A stretch of DNA of 64,000 nt from positions 1 through 64,000 of the forward strand of contig NZ_FMZU01000032.1 of NCBI RefSeq assembly GCF_900101545.1, given 5' to 3'. Positions 27,040 through 34,762 of the stretch are shown here, piece after piece; position 1 is the stretch's first letter; every line of letters starts with the position of its first letter. The position numbers and the translations under genes are program-made. The stretch is from Variovorax sp. CF079. GTDB lineage: Bacteria; Pseudomonadota; Gammaproteobacteria; Burkholderiales; Burkholderiaceae_C. The notes beneath the pieces are model-generated. The model worked only from the letters and a program-made list of their open reading frames with translations, searched no databases and was not told the origin of the DNA.

Positions 27040-28286
27040 GGCTTACGGTAGCGATCGAGCATCGCGTTGTCCTGGCCGAGCGCCGGCGCCGGCTTGGCGG
27101 GGCACCACTCGCCGTCGAACTTGATCGGAATCCGAACGCTGCGGATCGTGCCGACCTGGCCCGGGTATTCGACATTGGCGATCGACCCGGAGCCACTTGC
27201 GGCCTCGACTTCCAGCGCCTCGCCGAGACTGCGCACCACGCCACAGGGAATGCCTGCCACCTGCAGCCGCTGCACGATGTCATCGGAGGTGAACCCGGAA
27301 AACACCTCGCCGAGCAGTGCGTCGCATGCGTCGCGATGGACGACGCGTGAAGCAGCGGTCACAAAACGTGGATCGTCGGCAAGTTCAGGGCGGTCCATGG
27401 CCTGGACGATCTTCTTCCACGAACCATCGCTGAACGTGGACAGCAGGATGTTTCCATCCGAACCTGCATACTGGCCGTACGGCACCACGCCCGGATGTCG
27501 TGACCCCATCCGCTTGGGTGATTCGCCGGTCACGAAATACCGCGTGGCGTTGTACACGGAGAGCGACAGCAGCGAACTCATCATGCTGACTTCGACCAGG
27601 CTTCCTTTACCGGTTCGCGATCGCTTGAGCAGTGCCGCGAGGATGCCGTGCACCGCGAACATGCCGGAGGACAGGTCGGCCACTGGAAGACCCAGCTTGC
27701 TGGGTGGACTGTCGCCTTCCCCGTTCAGGCTCATGACGCCGGATTCGGCCTGCACGATCAGATCGAAGGCGGCCCGCCGGCTCTCGGGTCCGGTCCCGCC
27801 AAAACCCGAGATCGAGCAATAGACAGCCCGTGGATTGATCCTGGAGATCACGTCGTAGCCGATGCCGAGGCGCTCGGCGACGCCGGTACGGAAATTCTGG
27901 ATGAAGACGTCGCAATCGGCAGCCATCGCGTGGATGAGCTTTCTTCCCTCCTCGGACTTCAGGTCGAGTTCCACCGAGGCCTTGCTGCGGTTGATGGTGG
28001 AGTGGTAGAAGCTCACGTCGCCCTGCAGGGGCGCGATGTGGCGGGTGTCGTCGCCGGCCTCGGGCACTTCGACCTTGATCACCTCCGCGCCCATCTCCGC
28101 GAGCAGCAGCGTCGCATAGGGGCCGGAGAGATAGCGCGTCAAGTCGAGGACGCGCACACCGCTGAGCGGCAACGCCGAGCCCTCTGCTTCGCTTGCGCCA
28201 TCGTTGCGCGGCGGCTCGGCAAACGCCGTCGAATGCGGCTGCTCATTCGTCGCTTCGGCGATCAGGGTGTCGATGGATTTGGTCAT
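27036..28286 (-). CDS. Class III CoA-transferase (CaiB/BaiF family)
   Basis: A 416-residue enzyme that moves CoA between acids without ATP. It has GVRVLDLTRYLSGPYAT, EVIKVEVPEAGDDTR, RSKASVELDLKSEEGR, DVFIQNFRTGVAERLG and the catalytic aspartate in GLPVADLSSGMFAVHG. A 40-residue polar extension precedes the usual start, and the true start may be further inside. It is second in the operon after the large MaoC-type hydratase. Confidence 0.9.
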   Translation of the reverse strand: MTKSIDTLIAEATNEQPHSTAFAEPPRNDGASEAEGSALPLSGVRVLDLTRYLSGPYATLLLAEMGAEVIKVEVPEAGDDTRHIAPLQGDVSFYHSTINRSKASVELDLKSEEGRKLIHAMAADCDVFIQNFRTGVAERLGIGYDVISRINPRAVYCSISGFGGTGPESRRAAFDLIVQAESGVMSLNGEGDSPPSKLGLPVADLSSGMFAVHGILAALLKRSRTGKGSLVEVSMMSSLLSLSVYNATRYFVTGESPKRMGSRHPGVVPYGQYAGSDGNILLSTFSDGSWKKIVQAMDRPELADDPRFVTAASRVVHRDACDALLGEVFSGFTSDDIVQRLQVAGIPCGVVRSLGEALEVEAASGSGSIANVEYPGQVGTIRSVRIPIKFDGEWCPAKPAPALGQDNAMLDRYRKP

Positions 28287-28328
28287 GCTCGTCTACGTCC
28301 ATGCTTCGTTCTGCGAACGTCCTGATGC

Positions 28329-29498
28329 TCAAGCGGCCGGGCGCTTGGGCAAGGCCACCACCGCGGTGCCGGGCATGCATTGCTGGCCACGCTGGTTGGT
28401 GGCCCAGGTGGTCAGGCGAACGATGTGACGCCCTTCGGCGTCGATCTCCTTGGCATCGACGCGCCCGCCCAGGCGCACGACGTCGCCCAGATACACATGC
28501 GAACGGTACTGACCGGTCAGCGCGAGCAGCTGGCCGGCATCGCCCATCCAGTTGGTCAGCGAATGGATCTGCCAGCAGGTGCGCTGAATGCCCACGTCGT
28601 AGGCGATCTGCGCGCCTTGCAGCTGGGCCGCGTAGTCGTTGTAGTGCACCGAGTAGACCGGCTCCAGAGCATGGGTGCGCGGGTCCCGGAAGGCCCACTT
28701 GGGGTGCTTGTGGTAGCGCTTGAGCGCCACCGAATGCGCGGCCACGCGCGGGATGGGCGCGGCGCCGGCGGCGATGAAGGCGATGAAGTCCGTCAGGCCC
28801 AGCGGGCCCTTGGTGATGACGTCGATCTCTTCTCCCACCTGCACATCGTCCCAGTAGCGAGGCGTGGCGCCGCGCGGCCTCTCGGCCAGGATCTGCTCCT
28901 CGATGGCCGCGATCTCTTCTTCCTTCCAGGGATGGGGCACTTCGATGGCACGGCTTTCGCGGCGCGCCTGCATCTCGCCGCGCTCGAAGCGCATGCGCGA
29001 GCAGATGAAGGTGGCCTTCAGGTCGCCCTCGTCGTTGCGGTACTCCTGGCGCAGGTAGTCCTTGATGCGGCGGCCGCCGAAGTTGCTGTCGGCAATCGGG
29101 CCGTCGAAGCCGTCGAAGACGACCTTGGCGGTGATCTTCTCGCCCACGCGGATCGGCGCGCCGAAGGTCATCTTGGTCTCGGCGTGGAAGCCACCCAGGC
29201 CCGGCCAACCCACCTGCACCGAGCCCAGGCAGGCGAAGATGAAACTGGGCGGCGCTACCAGCGTGCCGTGAGGGCCTTCATTGGCATAGGCGCTGTCGGT
29301 CCACAGCGGGTTGTCGTCGCCAATGCCTTCGCAAAACCGCATGACGGCCAGGCGCGTGGCGTACTCATTGTTCAGGCAAGACTCGGTGCGCAGCTCGGTG
29401 CCGATCAGCGCGCGCATGTCGGCCAGCATCTTGTCGGTGAACTTTCCCAGGGCCAGCTCCTTCGTGATGCCGGCGTCGGTTGTCTCTTGGGTGGTCAT
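28329..29498 (-). CDS. Double hot-dog acyl dehydratase (FAS1-like dehydratase N-domain plus MaoC)
   Basis: A 389-residue protein. Residues about 25-190 form a FAS1-type dehydratase region (YATRLAVMRFCEGIGDDNPLW, then GPHGTLVAPPSFIFA). Residues about 215-385 form a second hot-dog with YWDDVQVGEEIDVITKGPLG and a hydratase-like NDYAAQ segment. It would hydrate or dehydrate an enoyl-CoA. ATG 29498 is the first gene of the 14-gene minus-strand operon, directly behind the promoter at 29533-29593. Its companions are two CoA-activating enzymes. Confidence 0.82.
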   Translation of the reverse strand: MTTQETTDAGITKELALGKFTDKMLADMRALIGTELRTESCLNNEYATRLAVMRFCEGIGDDNPLWTDSAYANEGPHGTLVAPPSFIFACLGSVQVGWPGLGGFHAETKMTFGAPIRVGEKITAKVVFDGFDGPIADSNFGGRRIKDYLRQEYRNDEGDLKATFICSRMRFERGEMQARRESRAIEVPHPWKEEEIAAIEEQILAERPRGATPRYWDDVQVGEEIDVITKGPLGLTDFIAFIAAGAAPIPRVAAHSVALKRYHKHPKWAFRDPRTHALEPVYSVHYNDYAAQLQGAQIAYDVGIQRTCWQIHSLTNWMGDAGQLLALTGQYRSHVYLGDVVRLGGRVDAKEIDAEGRHIVRLTTWATNQRGQQCMPGTAVVALPKRPAA

Positions 29499-29532
29499 GT
29501 CTGCGGTTCCATATCTGTGTTGGCGATGACGA

Positions 29533-29593
29533 ACTGTAGGTTTGGCAGGGGTGCGGCGTCCATGCGTCTTTCCTGCAACCGGCATGCAGGAAA
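29533..29593 (-). promoter_or_regulatory. Shared-type promoter with perfect inverted repeat, for the 14-gene operon
   Basis: On the minus strand, -35 TGGACG (29557-29562) and -10 TACAGT (29533-29538) have an 18 bp spacer. Immediately upstream a perfect 9-bp inverted repeat, TTTCCTGCA / TGCAGGAAA (29569-29577 and 29585-29593, 7-bp spacer), replaces the CCCGAA-type box of the other promoters. It is divergent from 29614-29681. Confidence 0.65.
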
Positions 29594-29613
29594 AACGTGC
29601 ACGGGTCGCCCGC

Positions 29614-29681
29614 GTTCGCCAAATCAGGACGCGGGGTCGCGAACTTCGGCATGGACGTGGCCGCCGCCCCGTTCCTAGACT
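29614..29681 (+). promoter_or_regulatory. Shared-type promoter for the amidohydrolase gene
   Basis: -35 TGGACG (29652-29657), 18-bp spacer, -10 TAGACT (29676-29681). CGCGAA lies at 29638-29643, in register with the CCCGAA boxes of sister promoters. GTTCGCCAAATCAGG starts at 29614, similar to GTTCGCAAATCGAGG at 39141. Confidence 0.75.
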
Positions 29682-29705
29682 GCAAGCGAGACAACGAGGA
29701 GACAC

Positions 29706-30908
29706 ATGCTGTCCGACATCACCCGCCCGACTCGCCGTACCGTCCTCGCCGCCGCCGCCGTGGCTTTTGCCGAAGCGGGCCTGTGCAACCCGTTGACGAA
29801 CACCGCATCCGCCGACACGCCGGCCACCCCATACCGCGGCAACCAGCACCGCCCCACCAAGGACCTGCTGGCCTGGCAGGCCCGCGCTGACGCCGAAGCT
29901 GCGCTCGAGCCCGGCCTGCCCATCGTCGACCCGCACCACCACCTTTTCAACGGCACGGCGGACGCGCTGTACTACCGACGCGAAGACATGGAGCAGGACC
30001 TGTCGACCAGACATCGCGTACTGGGCACTGTCTACATCGCGGCCTATGGCGCAGGTTGGCGCAGCGATGGGCCAAAGGCCATGCGCTCGGTCGGCGAAGT
30101 CGAGCGCATCGTGCAGCTCAGCGCGCAACCGCTCGCGACAACGCGGGGCCCGTGCCGGCTGGCGGCGGGCATCGTCTCGGATGTGGACTTGACGTTGGGC
30201 GAAGAAGCGGCCGGGGTGCTGGAGGCACACGTGGCGGCCGGCGCCGGCCGCTTGCGCGGCGTGCGCCACTACACGACCTACCACGACGGCCCGTTGGCCA
30301 AGTTCATCCCGAACGCGCCGCGCCGCGTGATGGCGGATGCGGGTTTTCGGCGGGCGTTCGCGCAACTGGAACGCCACCAGCTGAGCTTCGACGCGCTGGT
30401 CTATCACACGCAGCTGCGCGAACTGGCCGATCTGGCCGACGCTTTTCCGCGCACGACCATCGTGCTGAACCATGTCGGCATGCCGGTCGGCGTGCTGGAC
30501 TTCGCGTCGCAGCGTGCCGAGGTGCGTCGCCATTGGGCGCAGGATCTGGGCGCGTTGGCAGAGCGGCCGAACGTGGTCGTGAAAGTCGGCGGCATGGGGA
30601 TGCCGATCTTCGGTTTCGGCTTCGAGCACGAAGATCGGCCGGCCACGACGCAGGCATTGGTGCAGGCCTGGCAGCCGCTGATGCAGGTCTGCATCGAGGC
30701 CTTCGGGCCGGCGCGCTGCATGCTGGAGAGCAATTTCCCCGTGGACAAGCAGTCCTGCGGCTACGGCCAGCTGTGGAATGCGTTCAAGCGCGCGACGGCC
30801 GGGCTGTCGGTCGCCGAGCGCAAGGCGCTCTTCTATCGGACCGCCTGCCAAACCTATCGTCTGCCGGAGCTGCAGGCCGAATGCGATGCGGCGTGGCCCG
30901 GGGCCTGA
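29706..30908 (+). CDS. Amidohydrolase family (TIM-barrel) hydrolase, probably exported
   Basis: A 400-residue protein of the amidohydrolase-2 type (2-pyrone-4,6-dicarboxylate hydrolase/ACMSD-like fold). The first metal motif is IVDPHHHLF at about residue 77. Later ones are RGVRHYTTYHDG, TTIVLNHVGMPVG and the late aspartate region ESNFPVDKQSCGYG. The N-terminus TRRTVLAAAAVAFAEAG resembles a twin-arginine or Sec signal, although cytoplasmic relatives are common. GAGGAGAC lies 4 bases before the ATG. It is transcribed alone from the promoter at 29614-29681 and would open a lactone or amide ring. Confidence 0.8.
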   Translation: MLSDITRPTRRTVLAAAAVAFAEAGLCNPLTNTASADTPATPYRGNQHRPTKDLLAWQARADAEAALEPGLPIVDPHHHLFNGTADALYYRREDMEQDLSTRHRVLGTVYIAAYGAGWRSDGPKAMRSVGEVERIVQLSAQPLATTRGPCRLAAGIVSDVDLTLGEEAAGVLEAHVAAGAGRLRGVRHYTTYHDGPLAKFIPNAPRRVMADAGFRRAFAQLERHQLSFDALVYHTQLRELADLADAFPRTTIVLNHVGMPVGVLDFASQRAEVRRHWAQDLGALAERPNVVVKVGGMGMPIFGFGFEHEDRPATTQALVQAWQPLMQVCIEAFGPARCMLESNFPVDKQSCGYGQLWNAFKRATAGLSVAERKALFYRTACQTYRLPELQAECDAAWPGA

Positions 30909-30924
30909 AGCGTGAGACGCTGCG

Positions 30925-31359
30925 TCAGCCCTGCTGGCGCGACGTCGGCATCACCAACGCGTCGCCGTCGATCACGACCCTGTCGCCCACCGTGCAGACC
31001 GTGGCCAGCGTGACGCGGCGCTTGTCGGCCAAGAGCTCCTTGACAGTCACGGTCGCCTGCACCGTGTCGCCCGGACGCACCGGCCCCTTGAAGCGCAGGT
31101 TCTGCCCCAGGTAGACCGTGCCCGGACCGGGCAACTTGCCCGCAATGGCCGCCGAGATCACCCCGGCCGTCAGCATGCCGTGCGCGATGCGTCCCTTGAA
31201 CGGCGTGGCCTGTGCGAACGCCTCGTCGAGATGGATCGCATTGCGGTCGCCCGAGGCGCCAGCGAACACCATGATGTCGGCCTCGGTGATGGTCTTGGCG
31301 AAGCTGGCCTGCATGCCGGGTTGCAGGTCTTCGAAGTCGTAGCCGTTCAATGCATTCAT
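30925..31359 (-). CDS. MaoC-like (R)-specific enoyl-CoA hydratase
   Basis: A 144-residue single hot-dog hydratase. The catalytic Asp/His motif appears as FAGASGDRNAIHLDEAFA, followed by GRIAHGMLTAGVISA and LRFKGPVRPGDTVQATV. It hydrates a trans-enoyl-CoA to a 3-hydroxyacyl-CoA. It has its own promoter (31393-31442) although it follows the CoA-transferase gene at 31463 on the same strand, so it may be transcribed from two starts. It ends 17 bases from the convergent amidohydrolase gene. Confidence 0.88.
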   Translation of the reverse strand: MNALNGYDFEDLQPGMQASFAKTITEADIMVFAGASGDRNAIHLDEAFAQATPFKGRIAHGMLTAGVISAAIAGKLPGPGTVYLGQNLRFKGPVRPGDTVQATVTVKELLADKRRVTLATVCTVGDRVVIDGDALVMPTSRQQG

Positions 31360-31392
31360 CGTTTACCGCTCGGGTTTGGGGGCATGGCCGCA

Positions 31393-31442
31393 AGTGTCGA
31401 GCGGTGTGCTTTGCCGGTCCATCGCGAAGTTCGGGAGGCCGC
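31393..31442 (-). promoter_or_regulatory. Shared-type promoter for the MaoC hydratase gene
   Basis: On the minus strand, -35 TGGACC (31416-31421) and -10 GACACT (31393-31398) have a 17-bp spacer. CCCGAA (31430-31435, minus strand) is exactly seven bases before ATGGAC, as in the sister promoters. Confidence 0.65.
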
Positions 31443-31462
31443 TTGCGGGCTTCGCGATCAGG

Positions 31463-32671
31463 TCACGAGATCACGCCCGCCGCTCGCAGTGCCAGCAGTT
31501 CCTCCGCGGACCGGCCAAGCCACCCGCCATACACCGCCTCGTTGCAGGAGCCCATCGGCAGGCTGGGCGCGATCGGCTGCCGCGCCGTTCCCTCGAACAC
31601 CAGCGGCGAATGCATCAGCACCACGCGACCCAGGTCGGGGTGCTCGACCCACTGCAACTGGCCGCGCGCATGCATGTTCTCGTCGACCATCACTTCTGCC
31701 AACTCGCGCACGGGCGCGCAGGGCACCTTGGCGGCCAGCATGCGGCGCGCCACGTCGTCACGTACTTGCCCGCGGGTCCAATCCTCGATCAACGCATCCA
31801 CGGCCTCGACGTTCTGCACGCGCGCCGTGCGCGTTGCGAAGCGCGGGTCGTCCTTGAGCTCGCCGCGGTCCATCACGTCGAGGATTGCGCGGAAATGGTG
31901 ATCGCCAGGCGCGTTCAGCACCACGTGGCCGTCGGCCGTGGCGTAGACGTTGTAAGGCGACACGCCCAGGCCACCATGGCGATTGCCGGTTCGCGCGGGC
32001 GCCTGTTCGCCGCGTGCGTGCAGCATGCCGAGGTTGGAGGCGAGCGAGGCATAGGTCGCATCCTGCATCGAGACCTCGACGACGCGGCCCTCACCTGTCT
32101 TCTCGCGCTCGTACAACGCCGTCATGATGGCTGCATACAGGTGGATGCCGGCCATGAAGTCACACAGCGCGGCGCCGGACTTCACGCCGGGCTGGTCGGG
32201 GTGGCCCGTGGAACTGATCACGCCGCACATGGCCTGCATCACGAGGTCCATGGCCGGGTAGTCGCGGTACGGGCCGTCCTTTCCGTAGCCGGAACTGGAG
32301 CCGTAGATGAGCCGCGGGTTGATCTCGTGCAGTGCCGCCGCGCCAAGGCCCAGGCGGTCCATCACGCCGGGTGCGAAGTTCTCGACCAGGATGTCGGCGC
32401 GCTCCACCATCTCGCGCAGCAGTTGGCGGCCCTGCTCGGTCTTCAGGTTCAGCGTGACGGGCTGCTTGTTCGAATTGAGCATCGCGAACGGCAGCACCAC
32501 GCCGCCCAGGTCGCCGCGGCTGCGCAGGTTCTCTCCGCTCAAGGGCTCGACCTTGATGACTTCGGCGCCGGCCATGGCCATCAGGAAAGTGGCGTAGGGG
32601 CCGTTGTAGATGTGCGAGAGGTCGATGACGGTGATGCCAGCAAGCGGCAAGGGTTTCGTGGGCTCGGTCAT
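31463..32671 (-). CDS. Class III CoA-transferase (CaiB/BaiF family)
   Basis: A 402-residue CoA-transferase with ITVIDLSHIYNGPYATFLMA, EVIKVEPLSGENLRSR, ADILVENFAPGVMDRLG, SSSGYGKDGPYRDYPAMD and the catalytic aspartate in GAALCDFMAGIHLYAA. GGAGACCCCC precedes ATG 32671. It follows the CitE-like lyase gene by 19 bases. A CoA-transferase, MaoC hydratase and CitE-type lyase side by side recall the itaconate (citramalyl-CoA) route, though the substrate may differ. Confidence 0.9.
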   Translation of the reverse strand: MTEPTKPLPLAGITVIDLSHIYNGPYATFLMAMAGAEVIKVEPLSGENLRSRGDLGGVVLPFAMLNSNKQPVTLNLKTEQGRQLLREMVERADILVENFAPGVMDRLGLGAAALHEINPRLIYGSSSGYGKDGPYRDYPAMDLVMQAMCGVISSTGHPDQPGVKSGAALCDFMAGIHLYAAIMTALYEREKTGEGRVVEVSMQDATYASLASNLGMLHARGEQAPARTGNRHGGLGVSPYNVYATADGHVVLNAPGDHHFRAILDVMDRGELKDDPRFATRTARVQNVEAVDALIEDWTRGQVRDDVARRMLAAKVPCAPVRELAEVMVDENMHARGQLQWVEHPDLGRVVLMHSPLVFEGTARQPIAPSLPMGSCNEAVYGGWLGRSAEELLALRAAGVIS

Positions 32672-32690
32672 GGGGGTCTCCGGATGAAGA

Positions 32691-33554
32691 TCAACGCGCG
32701 AGCAGACGCTGCGCGGCGAGGTAGTGCGGTCGGTCCAGCATGCGGCCGTCCAGGGCCAGCGCGCCGGCCGTGGGTGCTGCGTCGAAGGCGGCGACGATGC
32801 GGCGCGCCTGCGCCAGCGCGGCCTCGGTCGGCGTGAAGGCGGTATGGATAGGCGCGATCTGGTCGGGGTGGATGGCCACCTTGCCCGAGAAGCCGTCGCG
32901 CTCGGCTTCGTCCGCCTCTGCGCGCAGGCCGGCCGGGTTGCGGAAGTCCGTGTAGACAGCGTCGTAGGCCGGCACGCGCGCCGCGGTGGCGCCCAGCAGC
33001 GTAAGCGCACGGGCCATCGCGTAAGGCGCGGTGTAGCGCTGCTGCGCGTCGCGGTTGGCCCTGGCGCCGATGTCGGCCGCCAGGTCCTCGCCGCCCCAGA
33101 ACAGGCCGCACAGTCGCGGGCCGGCGTCGGCCGCATAGCTGCCCAGGTGGAACAGGCTGGCGGCGGTCTCGGTCACGATCGGCAGGATGCGCAGCGGTTC
33201 GGCTGCGGCCTCGCGTTCGGCAATCAGGGCGGCCAAACGGGCCACGTCACGGCCGCTCTCGCACTTGGGCAGCATCAGGCCATAGGGGGCTGCGGGCACG
33301 ATGGCATTCAGGTCGGCCAGGGCTTCGCCGGTCGACAGCGCGTTGACCCGTACGAACAGGCGCATGCGCTCGCGGTGGCGGGCCACGAAGTCGGCACAGC
33401 GCTGGCGTGCCAGCGCCTTCTCGGGCGGCGGCACGGCATCTTCCAGGTCGAGAATCAGCGCGTCGGCACCGCTGACGAGGCCCTTGTCGCATTTGCGGTT
33501 GTCGTGCGCGGGCACGAAAAGCAGGGATCGCATGGCAATGTCTTTCTTGAGCAC
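32691..33554 (-). CDS. HpcH/HpaI aldolase / citrate-lyase beta-subunit (CitE) family lyase
   Basis: A 287-residue TIM-barrel lyase with SLLFVPAHDNRKCDKG, the Mg-binding ILDLEDAVPPPEK, FVRVNALST, LMLPKCESG, PIVTETAASLF and LFWGGEDLAADIG. Such enzymes cleave acyl-CoA aldols, for example malyl-, citramalyl- or methylmalyl-CoA, to a 2-oxo acid and an acyl-CoA. The start may be 33554 or the MRSLLF methionine at 33533. It is third in the 35940 to 31463 operon. Confidence 0.87.
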   Translation of the reverse strand: MLKKDIAMRSLLFVPAHDNRKCDKGLVSGADALILDLEDAVPPPEKALARQRCADFVARHRERMRLFVRVNALSTGEALADLNAIVPAAPYGLMLPKCESGRDVARLAALIAEREAAAEPLRILPIVTETAASLFHLGSYAADAGPRLCGLFWGGEDLAADIGARANRDAQQRYTAPYAMARALTLLGATAARVPAYDAVYTDFRNPAGLRAEADEAERDGFSGKVAIHPDQIAPIHTAFTPTEAALAQARRIVAAFDAAPTAGALALDGRMLDRPHYLAAQRLLAR

Positions 33555-33556
33555 GC

Positions 33557-34762
33557 CTACCAGGCGCTTTCGAGCACGCCGAGCAGGTCTGCCGCATCCC
33601 GCACGGGTCGCGGGTTGTCGCGCACGAACCAGTCGTCCATGGAGACTGCGGCCAAGTCTGGCAGCGACTCCCGCGTGACGCCGATGTCGCGCAGGCGCTT
33701 GGGGCTCTCGAGCTGCGCGAACAGCTGCTCCATGCCATGCACGACGGCATCGGCTGCCGCGGCACCTCGTGCGGTCTGTCCGAAGGCCACGGCCAGTTGC
33801 TCCAGACCCGCCACGGCGTGCCGGGCGTTGAAGCGCACGACGTGCGGCAACACGATGGCGTTGGCCAGCCCGTTGTCGACATGGAAACGCGCGCTGATCG
33901 CATGGCCGAGCGGAATCGCGATGCCGGCGCCGGTGTAGTCCGTGCCGTGGCCGCAGATCAGCGACGCGAACATCAAGGCCTCGCGGCCCGCGGACACCTC
34001 TGCATCCGGCAGGTGCTCCACGATCAGCCGCGTCGCATGCACCAGCAGCCCGTCCGAGAACGGATCGCCCCGCAGCGACATCAGACCCTCGAGCGCCATC
34101 GCCAGCGTGTTCAGTGTCGCGCTGACGATCAGTGCGCGCGGCGGCGTCTGCAGCAGCGCAGGATGCACGAAGACCGCCTTGGCGCGCGTCTTCGGGTCGA
34201 ACAGCGCGAGACGGCCGCCATCCATGGGATCGAGCAGTGCACTACCCGCCTTCAGAGTTGCCGTGGTCGGCGTGGTGGGAACGACCAGTTGCGGCAGCTT
34301 GGGCGCCAGCAGGCGCGGGCTGCGCAACACGCCATCGGCGCCGCGCTGCGTACAAAGCTGTCGAGCGTCCGCCTGCTCCGCCAACAGAATGCTGGCGCCG
34401 CGCGCCGTGACCACCGCCGAGCCGCCACCCACGGCCACGACGGCGTCGGCACCCATGGCCTGCAAATCGGTCGCCGCCGCTTGCACCGCATCCAGCGGAC
34501 TGTGCGCACGCACGCAGGGCAGCACGCCAGCACCACGCTCGCCCAACGCCTCTTGCAGCAGCGCCATCGCCGCCCCGTCACGCGCCAGCGATGCTCCGCA
34601 GACGACGACGGCGCGCGTGCTGCCCAATCGCGCCAACTCGCCCTGCAGCGCATCGAGGCTGTTCGCCCCGTGGAACAGCCTCAGCTCTGGCACCAGGTGC
34701 CGCAAGGGACTCACCGTGGTGCCTGCGGTGCAAGCCTCTTCGGGCGGCCAGGCGGGGCTCAC
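33557..34762 (-). CDS. Iron-alcohol-dehydrogenase/maleylacetate-reductase family protein with altered metal site
   Basis: A 401-residue paralogue of the protein at 24260-25426, sharing AVVVCG, AVGGGSAVVTARGASIL, QLVVPTTPTTATLKAGSA and FDPKTRAKAVFV. The ligand helix reads TLNTLAMALEG (Asn and Met where iron ADHs have Asp and His). The second site keeps GHAIS but has VDNG in place of the His-Gly. The reductase may be metal-free. The start is GTG at 34762, sharing a base with the preceding stop (TAGTG). This retention of the same substitutions in both copies implies selection. Confidence 0.8.
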   Translation of the reverse strand: MSPAWPPEEACTAGTTVSPLRHLVPELRLFHGANSLDALQGELARLGSTRAVVVCGASLARDGAAMALLQEALGERGAGVLPCVRAHSPLDAVQAAATDLQAMGADAVVAVGGGSAVVTARGASILLAEQADARQLCTQRGADGVLRSPRLLAPKLPQLVVPTTPTTATLKAGSALLDPMDGGRLALFDPKTRAKAVFVHPALLQTPPRALIVSATLNTLAMALEGLMSLRGDPFSDGLLVHATRLIVEHLPDAEVSAGREALMFASLICGHGTDYTGAGIAIPLGHAISARFHVDNGLANAIVLPHVVRFNARHAVAGLEQLAVAFGQTARGAAAADAVVHGMEQLFAQLESPKRLRDIGVTRESLPDLAAVSMDDWFVRDNPRPVRDAADLLGVLESAW

